A stretch of DNA of 12,147 bases from UBA9865 sp035647835 (GTDB lineage Bacteria; Bacillota; Dethiobacteria; Dethiobacterales; Dethiobacteraceae). Below the pieces are notes generated by a model. The model was not told where the DNA came from, did no database searches, and saw only the letters and a list, made by a program, of their open reading frames with translations. The translations under genes were made by a program, and so were the position numbers. Of the stretch, positions 6,658-12,147 are shown one piece after another (within the stretch, counting starts at the first letter, position 1; every line of letters starts with the position of its first letter). The stretch is from assembly GCA_035647835.1 (NCBI GenBank), contig DASRMS010000101.1, positions 1 through 12,147 of the forward strand, given 5' to 3'.

Positions 6658-6852
6658 TCAGGAGTTAAGTTCACGTACACGTTGTACAGTTTTAATTCTA
6701 GCAATACTTTTGCGTACTTCACGAATACGCATGTGGTTCTCTAACTGTCTAGTAGCCATTTGAAAGCGTAGGTTAAACAGCTCATCTTTCAACTCGGATA
6801 ATTTCCCTGTTAATTCAGCATCGCTGAATTCTTTTAACTCTTTAGCTTTCAT
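6658..6852 (-). CDS. rpmC: Large ribosomal subunit protein L29 (uL29)
   Basis: Small helical-hairpin protein beside the tunnel exit, part of the docking platform for SRP and trigger factor with L23. It has 64 aa, starting MKAKELKEFSDAELTGKLSE, with the family segment LKDELFNLRFQMATRQLEN and a basic second helix. The ATG at 6852 is preferred over GTG codons four and three positions upstream because homologues begin M-K-A-x-E-L. It overlaps the 3' end of rplP by 11 nt, and its ribosome site (GGTGGTG, weak) lies inside rplP. That suggests translation depends on ribosomes finishing rplP. Confidence 0.97.
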   Translation of the reverse strand: MKAKELKEFSDAELTGKLSELKDELFNLRFQMATRQLENHMRIREVRKSIARIKTVQRVRELNS

Positions 6853-7276
6853 GGCTATCACCACCTGTCTCTAGACGTTTCACAAACTTTGTTTTAATCG
6901 GCAGCTTATGCGCTGCCAAACGCATTGCTTCCCGGGCAACATCTTCGGGGACCCCAGCCAGTTCGAAAAGAATCCGGCCAGGCTTAACCACGGCTACCCA
7001 AAACTCAGGCGAACCCTTACCACTACCCATGCGTGTTTCCGCAGGTTTTGCCGTAACAGGCTTGTCAGGAAAGATTTTGATCCAGACTTTACCACCACGT
7101 TTGATAAAACGGGTCATGGCAATACGTGCTGCTTCAATTTGCTGGTTAGTAATCCAGGCCGGTTCCAGGGCCTGCAGGCCATATTCACCGAAGGCAATTT
7201 CGTTGCCTACTTGTGATTTGCCTTTCATACGACCACGATGCTGCCTACGAAACTTAACTCTTTTTGGTATTAGCAT
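6842..7276 (-). CDS. rplP: Large ribosomal subunit protein L16 (uL16)
   Basis: Late-assembling 50S protein that positions A-site tRNA near the peptidyl transferase centre. It has 144 aa, starting MLIPKRVKFRRQHRGRMKG, with GEYGLQALEPAWITNQQIEAAR and the loop AETRMGSGKGSPEFWVA. R82 there corresponds to the arginine hydroxylated in E. coli L16. ATG start with GGAGGG upstream. The last residues (FVKRLETGGDSHES) extend slightly beyond many homologues because the stop lies inside rpmC. Otherwise regular. Confidence 0.98.
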   Translation of the reverse strand: MLIPKRVKFRRQHRGRMKGKSQVGNEIAFGEYGLQALEPAWITNQQIEAARIAMTRFIKRGGKVWIKIFPDKPVTAKPAETRMGSGKGSPEFWVAVVKPGRILFELAGVPEDVAREAMRLAAHKLPIKTKFVKRLETGGDSHES

Positions 7277-7934
7277 TTGGGTTCCCTCCTTCCGTATTTC
7301 TCTGCTTGGTCGGGAGAACCTCCCCCTTATAAATCCAGACTTTTATGCCAATCCGGCCGTAAGTTGTGTGGGCTTCCACAAAACCATAGTCAATATCAGC
7401 ACGTAATGTCTGCAGGGGAACAGTCCCCTCATGTTGTGACTCGGTGCGCGCTATTTCTGCACCGCCTAGTCGGCCGCTGATCATCACTTTAATTCCTTTA
7501 GCACCGGCACGCATGGTGCGGAAGATAGCTTGCTTCATGGCACGACGGAAAGCAACCCGCTTTACCAATTGGCTAGCAACATTTTCAGCAACTAATGTTG
7601 CATCTAGTTCCGGTCTTTTAATCTCGATAATGTTAATATGCACTTGCTTATCTGTCAACTTTTCCAGCTTCCTGCGTAGTTCCTCGACACCAGATCCACC
7701 TTTACCAATAACGATACCGGGTTTAGCCGTATGCACCGAGATGCGAATACGGTTGGCAGCGCGTTCTATCTCCACGCGAGACACACCAGCGTTGTCAAGG
7801 TATTTGGCAAGAGCTTTGCGGATCTTCATGTCTTCAAGCAGCTGATCCGTATAGTTTTTATCGGCATACCATTTAGCGTCCCAGTCTTTAATGACGCCAA
7901 GCCGGAAACCGATGGGGCTTACCTTTTGACCCAC
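7254..7934 (-). CDS. rpsC: Small ribosomal subunit protein S3 (uS3)
   Basis: 30S head protein forming part of the mRNA entry tunnel, with helicase-related function together with S4 and S5. From the GTG start it is 226 aa: M-GQKVSPIGFRLGVIKDWDA. A type II KH domain follows (about residues 40-110) with the GKGG loop at 77-80, then the C-terminal domain ending in VWIYKGEVLPTKQR and a polar tail. An open frame continues 50 codons upstream, but it overlaps rplV and bears no family similarity. GGGAGGG lies 8 nt before the GTG, which is only 4 nt after the rplV stop. The 3' end overlaps the start of rplP by 23 nt. Confidence 0.97.
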   Translation of the reverse strand: MGQKVSPIGFRLGVIKDWDAKWYADKNYTDQLLEDMKIRKALAKYLDNAGVSRVEIERAANRIRISVHTAKPGIVIGKGGSGVEELRRKLEKLTDKQVHINIIEIKRPELDATLVAENVASQLVKRVAFRRAMKQAIFRTMRAGAKGIKVMISGRLGGAEIARTESQHEGTVPLQTLRADIDYGFVEAHTTYGRIGIKVWIYKGEVLPTKQRNTEGGNPNANTKKS

Positions 7935-7938
7935 GGAC

Positions 7939-8280
7939 TTATCCCTCCCTCTTCTCTTTGAGAATGATGGTAATATGGCTAGTGGGTTTGCGAATGCGGC
8001 TGGCCATACCGCGGGCACGGGGGCGAAAACGCTTGAGCACCGGGCCTTGATCAACAAAAACTTGCGCCACATATAAATCGTCACGGTTCATAGCATAATT
8101 GTTTTCCGCATTAGCCATGGCCGAATGCAATACTTTATAAATAGGCTCAGTTGGCTTATTGGGAAGCACTTGTAAAATAGCCAGCGCTTCCTGGGCATTC
8201 CTGCCGCGAATTTGGTCCACAACTAGGCGGGCCTTCCGCGGCGACATACGAATAAATTTAACGGATGCCTTTGCTTCCAC
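7939..8280 (-). CDS. rplV: Large ribosomal subunit protein L22 (uL22)
   Basis: Lines the narrowest part of the nascent-peptide tunnel. At 113 aa it has typical length. The globular part includes RMSPRKARLVVDQIRGRN and LHSAMANAENNYAMN. The tunnel-reaching beta-hairpin is at about 82-100 (LKRFRPRARGMASRIRKPT), the loop where macrolide-resistance changes occur in other species; no insertion or deletion is apparent there. GTG start with GGAGG 7 nt upstream. It sits between rpsS and rpsC as expected. Confidence 0.97.
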   Translation of the reverse strand: MEAKASVKFIRMSPRKARLVVDQIRGRNAQEALAILQVLPNKPTEPIYKVLHSAMANAENNYAMNRDDLYVAQVFVDQGPVLKRFRPRARGMASRIRKPTSHITIILKEKREG

Positions 8281-8292
8281 GGCAATTCCTCC

Positions 8293-8577
8293 TTATTTCA
8301 GCGATGTGGACCGTTCAGTATGGCCGCCGTGTCCACGGAATGTCCGTGTCGGCGCAAACTCGCCGAGTTTATGACCGACCATATCCTCGGTAAGATATAC
8401 CGGCACGTGCTTTCTCCCATCATGGACCGCCAGCGTGTGGCCGACCATTTCCGGGAAAATAGTGGAACGGCGGGACCAGGTTTTAATAACCTTCTTTTCG
8501 TTCTTTTCATTCATTTGCCTAACTTTGGCAATCAATTTCTCTTCAACATAAGGGCCTTTCTTCAGAGACCTGGACAA
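8293..8577 (-). CDS. rpsS: Small ribosomal subunit protein S19 (uS19)
   Basis: 30S head protein, complexed with S13 and facing the A-site and the 50S subunit. It has 94 aa, reading M-SRSLKKGPYVEEKLIAKV, with TWSRRSTIFPEMVGHTLAVH and the conserved GHKLGEFAPTRTFRGHGG end. The initiation codon is TTG: the family N-terminus begins exactly there and AAGGAGGT (8587-8594) is 9 nt upstream. The next in-frame ATG would remove over 20 conserved residues. A TTG start on an essential, highly expressed ribosomal protein is uncommon and may set its translation level. Confidence 0.97.
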   Translation of the reverse strand: MSRSLKKGPYVEEKLIAKVRQMNEKNEKKVIKTWSRRSTIFPEMVGHTLAVHDGRKHVPVYLTEDMVGHKLGEFAPTRTFRGHGGHTERSTSLK

Positions 8578-8586
8578 GTCTTGACG

Positions 8587-8594
8587 ACCTCCTT
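8587..8594 (-). promoter_or_regulatory. Ribosome binding site supporting the rpsS TTG start
   Basis: AAGGAGGT on the minus strand, 9 nt upstream of the TTG and 10 nt after the rplB stop codon. The near-full anti-16S match probably compensates for the weak start codon. Confidence 0.8.
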
Positions 8595-8604
8595 CCTGAA
8601 CAAT

Positions 8605-9438
8605 CTATTTTTTATTACGACGTCTGACGATATACTGATCAGACTTTTTATTCTTCTGACGTGTTTTGTAGCCCAGCGTTGGTTTACCCCAAGGTGTAAC
8701 CGGGCTTTTACGGCCGATTGGTGATTTACCCTCACCACCACCATGTGGGTGATCAACTGGGTTCATCACAACACCCCGGACTGTTGGACGCTTACCCAAC
8801 CAGCGTGAGCGGCCAGCTTTACCAATATCAATGTTCTCATGCTCTAAATTGCCCACTTGACCAATTGTCGCTTTGCATTCCTGCGAGATGTACCGAACTT
8901 CGCCAGAAGGCAGACGTACTTGGGCATACTGTCCTTCTTTAGCCATTAACTGCGCGGCCACACCTGCTGAACGTACCAGCTGCGCACCTTTATCCACTTT
9001 TAATTCAATATTGTGGATGATTGTACCAACCGGGATATTTTTAAGCTTCAGCGCATTACCGGGCTTGATATCAGCACCTTCACCGGACAAAACTTGTGTG
9101 CCAACTGTGACACCAACCGGAGCTAAAATATATCGTTTTTCTCCATCAGCATAATGAAGTAGTGCAATATTAGCGGAACGATTAGGATCATACTCAATTG
9201 TTGCTACGGTAGCGGGCACCCCATCTTTATTACGTTTAAAATCGATAATCCGGTACTTACGTTTATGTCCACCGCCCTGATGACGTACGGTAATCCGACC
9301 CTGGGCATTTCTGCCGGCTTGCTTTTTCAAGGGCTCTAAAAGTGATTTCTCGGGTTCGGTAGTCGTTATCTCGTCAAAAGACCTGACGGTCATAAAACGG
9401 CGTCCGGGAGAGGTGGGAACAAATTTCTTCACTGCCAT
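8605..9438 (-). CDS. rplB: Large ribosomal subunit protein L2 (uL2)
   Basis: One of the largest 50S proteins, needed for subunit association and the peptidyl transferase centre. The 277 aa are full length. The N-terminal OB-like domain contains TVRHQGGGHKRKYRIIDFKR, the SH3-like domain spans roughly 120-200, and the C-terminal rRNA-inserted tail carries GVVMNPVDHPHGGGEGK. H230 in that motif corresponds to the functionally important E. coli H229. The protein ends in a basic segment, SDQYIVRRRNKK. ATG start with GGAGGG upstream, 23 nt after rplW. Confidence 0.98.
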   Translation of the reverse strand: MAVKKFVPTSPGRRFMTVRSFDEITTTEPEKSLLEPLKKQAGRNAQGRITVRHQGGGHKRKYRIIDFKRNKDGVPATVATIEYDPNRSANIALLHYADGEKRYILAPVGVTVGTQVLSGEGADIKPGNALKLKNIPVGTIIHNIELKVDKGAQLVRSAGVAAQLMAKEGQYAQVRLPSGEVRYISQECKATIGQVGNLEHENIDIGKAGRSRWLGKRPTVRGVVMNPVDHPHGGGEGKSPIGRKSPVTPWGKPTLGYKTRQKNKKSDQYIVRRRNKK

Positions 9439-9461
9439 ATTCTTTCTCCCTCCTTCCTGGG

Positions 9462-9755
9462 TTACAGACCTTCAAATATTTCAATGGGCTTGCTGCCATC
9501 CGCAAGGGTAACAATCGCCTTTTTCCAGCTCGGACGGCGACCGGAATGAACGCCCATGCGTTTTACTTTTCCTGTGACATGGATAGTGTTAACATCTTTA
9601 ACTTCCACGTTAAACAGTTCTTCGACAGCCTTTTTAATCTCAATCTTGTTTGCTCTAGTATCTACTTGAAAAGCGTATTTCAGCTCTCCCATCAAACTAG
9701 TTGATTTCTCAGTTATTAGGGGCTTTCTGATAATGTCTCTCGCCTCACGCATCAT
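9462..9755 (-). CDS. rplW: Large ribosomal subunit protein L23 (uL23)
   Basis: Tunnel-exit protein that docks trigger factor and SRP. It has 97 aa from the first of two adjacent ATGs, with the family sequence ARDIIRKPLITEKSTSLM, then YAFQVDTRANKIEIKKAVEE and the strand VKDVNTIHVTGKVKR. The first ATG is preferred (AGGAGGT six nt upstream), although the second is also plausible. The rplD stop TGA overlaps this start as ATGA, so the two genes are probably translationally coupled. Confidence 0.97.
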   Translation of the reverse strand: MMREARDIIRKPLITEKSTSLMGELKYAFQVDTRANKIEIKKAVEELFNVEVKDVNTIHVTGKVKRMGVHSGRRPSWKKAIVTLADGSKPIEIFEGL

Positions 9756-10378
9756 GCAAGCACCTCCTCCATCTGGGTCACGGCATCCCGTGTCACAACC
9801 AGATTATCGGTGTTCAAGATGTCATAGACGTTAAGCTGGCGTGCATGGGTGGTTTTTACACCTGGAAGATTACGGGCAGATTTAACCACGTTTTCATGGG
9901 GACCATCAAGGATCAGTAAAGTTTTACGCCCCGCATTTAATTTCCCCAGCATGCTGACCATTTCTTTCGTCTTTGGAGCATCCATGACTAACGTATCGAG
10001 GACTATCAGTGAGCCAGCATTGACTTTAGTTGTGAGCGCAGATTTTAAAGCTAACCTTCTGATTTTTTTCGGCAAGGTTTGCTTGTAATTACGCTGCCCA
10101 CTAGGACCAAAGACAACCCCACCGCCCCGCCAAATGGGTGAGCGAATGGAGCCATGCCGCGCACGTCCAGTTCCCTTCTGGCGCCATGGTTTACGTCCGC
10201 CGCCTCGTACATCTGTGCGTGTTTTAGTTTGGGCAGTTGCCAAGCGTTGGTTTGCTAAATAGGCCAAAACTGCTTGGTGCATGGCGGCTTCATTAACTTT
10301 AACAGCGAAAATGGCATCTGGTAACTCTAATTCACCGACCTGCCCACCTTGCTGATTATATAAAGCTACTTTCGGCAT
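9752..10378 (-). CDS. rplD: Large ribosomal subunit protein L4 (uL4)
   Basis: 50S tunnel protein; in E. coli it also represses its own operon by binding the S10 leader. It has 208 aa, starting MPKVALYNQQGGQVGELELP. The extended basic tunnel loop is at about 56-84 (DVRGGGRKPWRQKGTGRARH), near the macrolide site, and the alpha/beta globular part carries SLIVLDTL and LLILDGPHENV. The ATG is chosen over the adjacent upstream GTG because AGGAGG is then seven nt away rather than four. A hairpin of repeated heptamers stands just upstream. L4-mediated control in this organism is not shown by the sequence. Confidence 0.97.
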   Translation of the reverse strand: MPKVALYNQQGGQVGELELPDAIFAVKVNEAAMHQAVLAYLANQRLATAQTKTRTDVRGGGRKPWRQKGTGRARHGSIRSPIWRGGGVVFGPSGQRNYKQTLPKKIRRLALKSALTTKVNAGSLIVLDTLVMDAPKTKEMVSMLGKLNAGRKTLLILDGPHENVVKSARNLPGVKTTHARQLNVYDILNTDNLVVTRDAVTQMEEVLA

Positions 10379-10400
10379 CACAAATCCTCCTTTCTTAACT

Positions 10401-10432
10401 AGAGGTCAGATTTAAACCAGCCTCTAACCTCT
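10401..10432. other. Hairpin in the rplC-rplD spacer
   Basis: On the minus-strand transcript, AGAGGUUAGA pairs with UCUGACCUCU over 10 bp with one G-U pair, enclosing a 12-nt loop. The arms are 10401-10410 and 10423-10432. It ends about 11 nt before the rplD ribosome site. The arms carry the same GAGGTCA/GAGGTTA heptamer seen in the rpsQ-rplN spacer. No U-tract follows, so it is not a canonical terminator. Confidence 0.65.
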
Positions 10433-10444
10433 CTTTGTGGACCC

Positions 10445-11077
10445 TTAACGTCCGGCCTTGACTGAATCCTTAATGGTAACCAGGCCGCCTTTAGGGCCGG
10501 GAACAGCACCATTAATCAACAGCAAGTTACGCTCTGTATCCACCCTGACAACTCGTAGTTTTTGAACAGTAACTTTATCACCGCCCATACGGCCAGGTAA
10601 TTTATGACCTTTAAAGACCCGAGCCGCATCTACTGCGCCAAGTGAGCCGGGACCACGGTGATAGTGTGAGCCGTGTGTCATGGGGCCGCGACTGTGGCCG
10701 TGTCGTTTAATAGAACCAGCAAACCCTTTACCTTTAGACTTGGCTGTTACATCGACCCATTCACCTTCGCTAAAGAGATCTGCTTTTATTTCTTGGCCTA
10801 CTTCATAGGCACTGACATCAGCTAAACGGAATTCACGGACATATTTTTTGGCTGCTGTATTGGCCTTGGCAAAATGTCCAGCTCGTGGTTTGGTAATATG
10901 CTTCTCTTTTAAATTACCAAAGCCAACTTGAATTGCTTCATAGCCATCGATCTCGGCATTTTTTTTCTGTACTACATAACAGGGTCCGGCTTCGATAACA
11001 GTGACCGGAATTACTTGCCCCTCCGGAGTAAAGACTTGCGTCATACCGAGTTTTTTACCTAAGATTGCTTTTTCCAT
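10445..11077 (-). CDS. rplC: Large ribosomal subunit protein L3 (uL3)
   Basis: Early-assembling 50S protein whose extension reaches the peptidyl transferase centre. The protein is 210 aa from the ATG, starting MEKAILGKKLGMTQVF. The central extension at about 113-165 includes KGKGFAGSIKRHGHSRGPMT and GSHYHRGPGSLGA, the region altered in pleuromutilin/linezolid resistance elsewhere. The C-terminal strand is VQKLRVVRVDTERNLLLING. A GTG three codons upstream is part of the ribosome site itself (AAGGAGGTG), so the ATG at 7-nt spacing is the better start. The 66-nt gap to rplD holds a hairpin. Confidence 0.98.
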   Translation of the reverse strand: MEKAILGKKLGMTQVFTPEGQVIPVTVIEAGPCYVVQKKNAEIDGYEAIQVGFGNLKEKHITKPRAGHFAKANTAAKKYVREFRLADVSAYEVGQEIKADLFSEGEWVDVTAKSKGKGFAGSIKRHGHSRGPMTHGSHYHRGPGSLGAVDAARVFKGHKLPGRMGGDKVTVQKLRVVRVDTERNLLLINGAVPGPKGGLVTIKDSVKAGR

Positions 11078-11083
11078 GTTTTG

Positions 11084-11091
11084 CACCTCCT
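11084..11091 (-). promoter_or_regulatory. Ribosome binding site deciding the rplC start
   Basis: AGGAGGTG on the minus strand contains the in-frame GTG that extends the reading frame by three codons. Since that GTG lies within the ribosome site, the downstream ATG (7-nt spacing) is taken as the start. Confidence 0.8.
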
Positions 11092-11112
11092 TAAAAAGCT
11101 GGTTTCCTTTGT

Positions 11113-11421
11113 TTACAGTTTGATTTCAATATCCACACCGGCTGGCAGATCTAATCTCATTAGTGCATCAATAGTTTTAGGAGTCGGTTCAAGAATATCG
11201 ATCAGCCGCTTATGTGTCCGCATTTCAAACTGTTCACGAGAATCCTTATATTTATGGGGTGCCCGAATAACAGTATAAATAGTTTTTTCTGTCGGCAGGG
11301 GAATAGGACCGGACACGGCTGCGCCAGTCCTTTTCGCTGTCTCCACGATTTTGCTTGAAGACTGGTCTAATATTTGGTGATCAAACGCCTTTAGACGGAT
11401 ACGTATCTTTTGTTTAGCCAT
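11113..11421 (-). CDS. rpsJ: Small ribosomal subunit protein S10 (uS10)
   Basis: 30S head protein that also acts with NusB in transcription antitermination. It has 102 aa, starting MAKQKIRIRLKAFDHQILDQ. The family segments SGPIPLPTEKTIYTVIRAPH and FEMRTHKRLIDILEPT are complete, ending LPAGVDIEIKL. Of two adjacent ATGs the second is preferred: GGAGG is seven nt from it and four from the first, and homologues begin MAKQKIRI. It follows tuf after a structured 131-bp interval without a recognisable terminator, so readthrough from the str operon is likely. Confidence 0.97.
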   Translation of the reverse strand: MAKQKIRIRLKAFDHQILDQSSSKIVETAKRTGAAVSGPIPLPTEKTIYTVIRAPHKYKDSREQFEMRTHKRLIDILEPTPKTIDALMRLDLPAGVDIEIKL

Positions 11422-11424
11422 CAT

Positions 11425-11552
11425 TTTCCCTCCTTCGTTCGCCCGATTATCAGACTACTCCACAAAAATTACCGGGATTGGACCCGCAACCTTTTGCTTC
11501 ATCGGTAGCCTAGGCTGCTCAATGGTCTGAACAGCCTAGGAACTGCATATAA
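11425..11552 (-). promoter_or_regulatory. Structured tuf-rpsJ spacer (candidate rpsJ leader)
   Basis: It holds, in transcript order, a 13-bp hairpin (11509-11540), then a nested set of short helices between 11455 and 11508: CUAC/GUAG closing, CAAAA/UUUUG, and an inner CGGG-loop-CCCG. The rpsJ ribosome site follows. There is no U-tract after any stem and no good -35/-10 pair that I could find. It may be an r-protein-responsive leader or an mRNA processing site; which of these is inference. Confidence 0.45.
11509..11540. other. 13-bp hairpin after tuf
   Basis: Arms 11509-11521 and 11528-11540 pair over 13 bp as minus-strand RNA, with one G-U and a 6-nt loop. It starts 12 nt after the tuf stop codon. 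The stem strength is terminator-like, but the following bases (CUACCGAUGAAGC) contain no U run, so efficient intrinsic termination is doubtful. It could protect the tuf mRNA 3' end after processing. Confidence 0.8.
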
Positions 11553-12147
11553 TTATTCCAGAATGCTAGTTACAACACCGGCGCCAACAGTGCGGCCGCC
11601 TTCACGGATCGCAAAACGTAGACCTTCTTCCAAGGCGATGGAAGTAATCAACTCAATTTTCATTTGGATATTATCGCCAGGCATTACCATTTCCACGCCC
11701 TCGGGCAAGGTAATCACACCTGTGACGTCAGTTGTCCGCAGGTAGAACTGAGGACGATAACCTTGGAAGAACGGGGTATGACGACCGCCTTCTTCTTTCT
11801 TTAGGACGTAAACTTCGGCCATAAAGTTGGTGTGAGGCTTAATGCTGGCAGGTTTAGCGAGAACCTGACCACGCTCAATAGATTCACGATCAATACCACG
11901 CAGCAGACAACCAATGTTGTCACCGGCTTCAGCTTGATCCATAATCTTGCGGAACATTTCTACGCCTGTTACGACAGTTTTACGTGGTTTTTCAGATAAA
12001 CCAACGATTTCTACTTCGTCTTGGACCTTAACTACACCGCGATCAACACGACCGGTAGCTACTGTACCACGACCAGTAATGGTGAAAACATCCTCTACAG
12101 GCATTAAGAAAGGCTTATCAACATCACGCTCGGGATCGGGAATATAA
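11553..12147 (-). CDS. tuf: Elongation factor Tu, C-terminal part (partial)
   Basis: GTPase that delivers aminoacyl-tRNA to the ribosomal A-site. The window holds the last ~197 residues of a ~400-aa protein; the 5' part lies beyond the right edge. The first visible residues are YIPDPERDVDKPFL, at the end of the G domain. Domain II follows, with MPVEDVFTITGRGTVATGRV and GIDRESIERGQVLAKP. Domain III has GGRHTPFFQGYRPQFYLRTT and the terminal RFAIREGGRTVGAGVVTSIL. The frame is open to the edge, so the internal ATG is not the start. Position before rpsJ matches the str operon order fusA-tuf-rpsJ. The nucleotide-binding motifs cannot be checked here. Confidence 0.98.
   Translation of the reverse strand, partial: YIPDPERDVDKPFLMPVEDVFTITGRGTVATGRVDRGVVKVQDEVEIVGLSEKPRKTVVTGVEMFRKIMDQAEAGDNIGCLLRGIDRESIERGQVLAKPASIKPHTNFMAEVYVLKKEEGGRHTPFFQGYRPQFYLRTTDVTGVITLPEGVEMVMPGDNIQMKIELITSIALEEGLRFAIREGGRTVGAGVVTSILE

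Noticed and set aside
7444..7845. 133-codon plus-strand open frame antisense to rpsC
   Set aside because: It mirrors a conserved coding frame, has no ribosome binding site of note and no recognisable domain; the minus-strand S3 protein fully explains the sequence.
7935..8084. Possible 50-residue N-terminal extension of S3
   Set aside because: The extension lies inside rplV, has no S3 family similarity, and the GTG at 7934 has a good ribosome site and gives the canonical N-terminus.
8320..8724. 134-codon plus-strand open frame antisense to rpsS and the end of rplB
   Set aside because: It spans two conserved genes and their spacer on the other strand, and its composition reads as an antisense shadow.
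11446..11480. Minus-strand TGATAAT as a possible -10 for an rpsJ promoter
   Set aside because: No acceptable -35 hexamer is found 16-18 nt upstream, so the match is too weak to call.

Overview
The window is a run of 25 co-directional genes, all on the minus strand: most of a bacterial S10-spc ribosomal protein cluster. The upstream end (right) is the 3' half of tuf; the downstream end (left) is the first codons of a KOW-domain RNA-binding protein. Gene content, strong AGGAGG-type ribosome binding sites before nearly every gene, the zinc-binding short S14, the tuf-rpsJ junction and the KOW-type gene after map all point to a low-to-moderate GC Firmicute (Bacillota), most likely a clostridial or Peptococcaceae-like lineage. 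The lineage is an inference; no rRNA or species marker is present.

Layout in transcription order (right to left): tuf (partial, EF-Tu domains II/III), a 126-bp structured spacer, then rpsJ-rplC-rplD-rplW-rplB-rpsS-rplV-rpsC-rplP-rpmC-rpsQ (S10 block). A 167-bp spacer with nested inverted repeats follows, exactly at the classical S10/spc boundary. Then come rplN-rplX-rplE-rpsZ-rpsH-rplF-rplR-rpsE-rpmD-rplO-secY (spc block), then map, then the partial KOW gene. No gap exceeds 300 bp, and I see no U-tract terminator and no convincing promoter, so the array probably behaves as one long transcription unit.

Functionally the genes supply translation elongation (EF-Tu), small- and large-subunit ribosomal proteins, the membrane channel that receives nascent secretory chains (SecY), and the enzyme that trims the initiator methionine (MetAP).

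The core genes are intact and ordinary. The points worth a second look are: adk is absent between secY and map, where most Firmicutes have it; two spacers carry inverted tracts of one degenerate heptamer (GAnGTCr); the tuf-rpsJ spacer has a 13-bp hairpin followed by a hairpin resembling a tRNA T-arm; and 8 of 24 visible starts are GTG or TTG. I found no mobile element with a transposase, no CRISPR array and no RNA gene, and I do not see a novel multi-gene system here.
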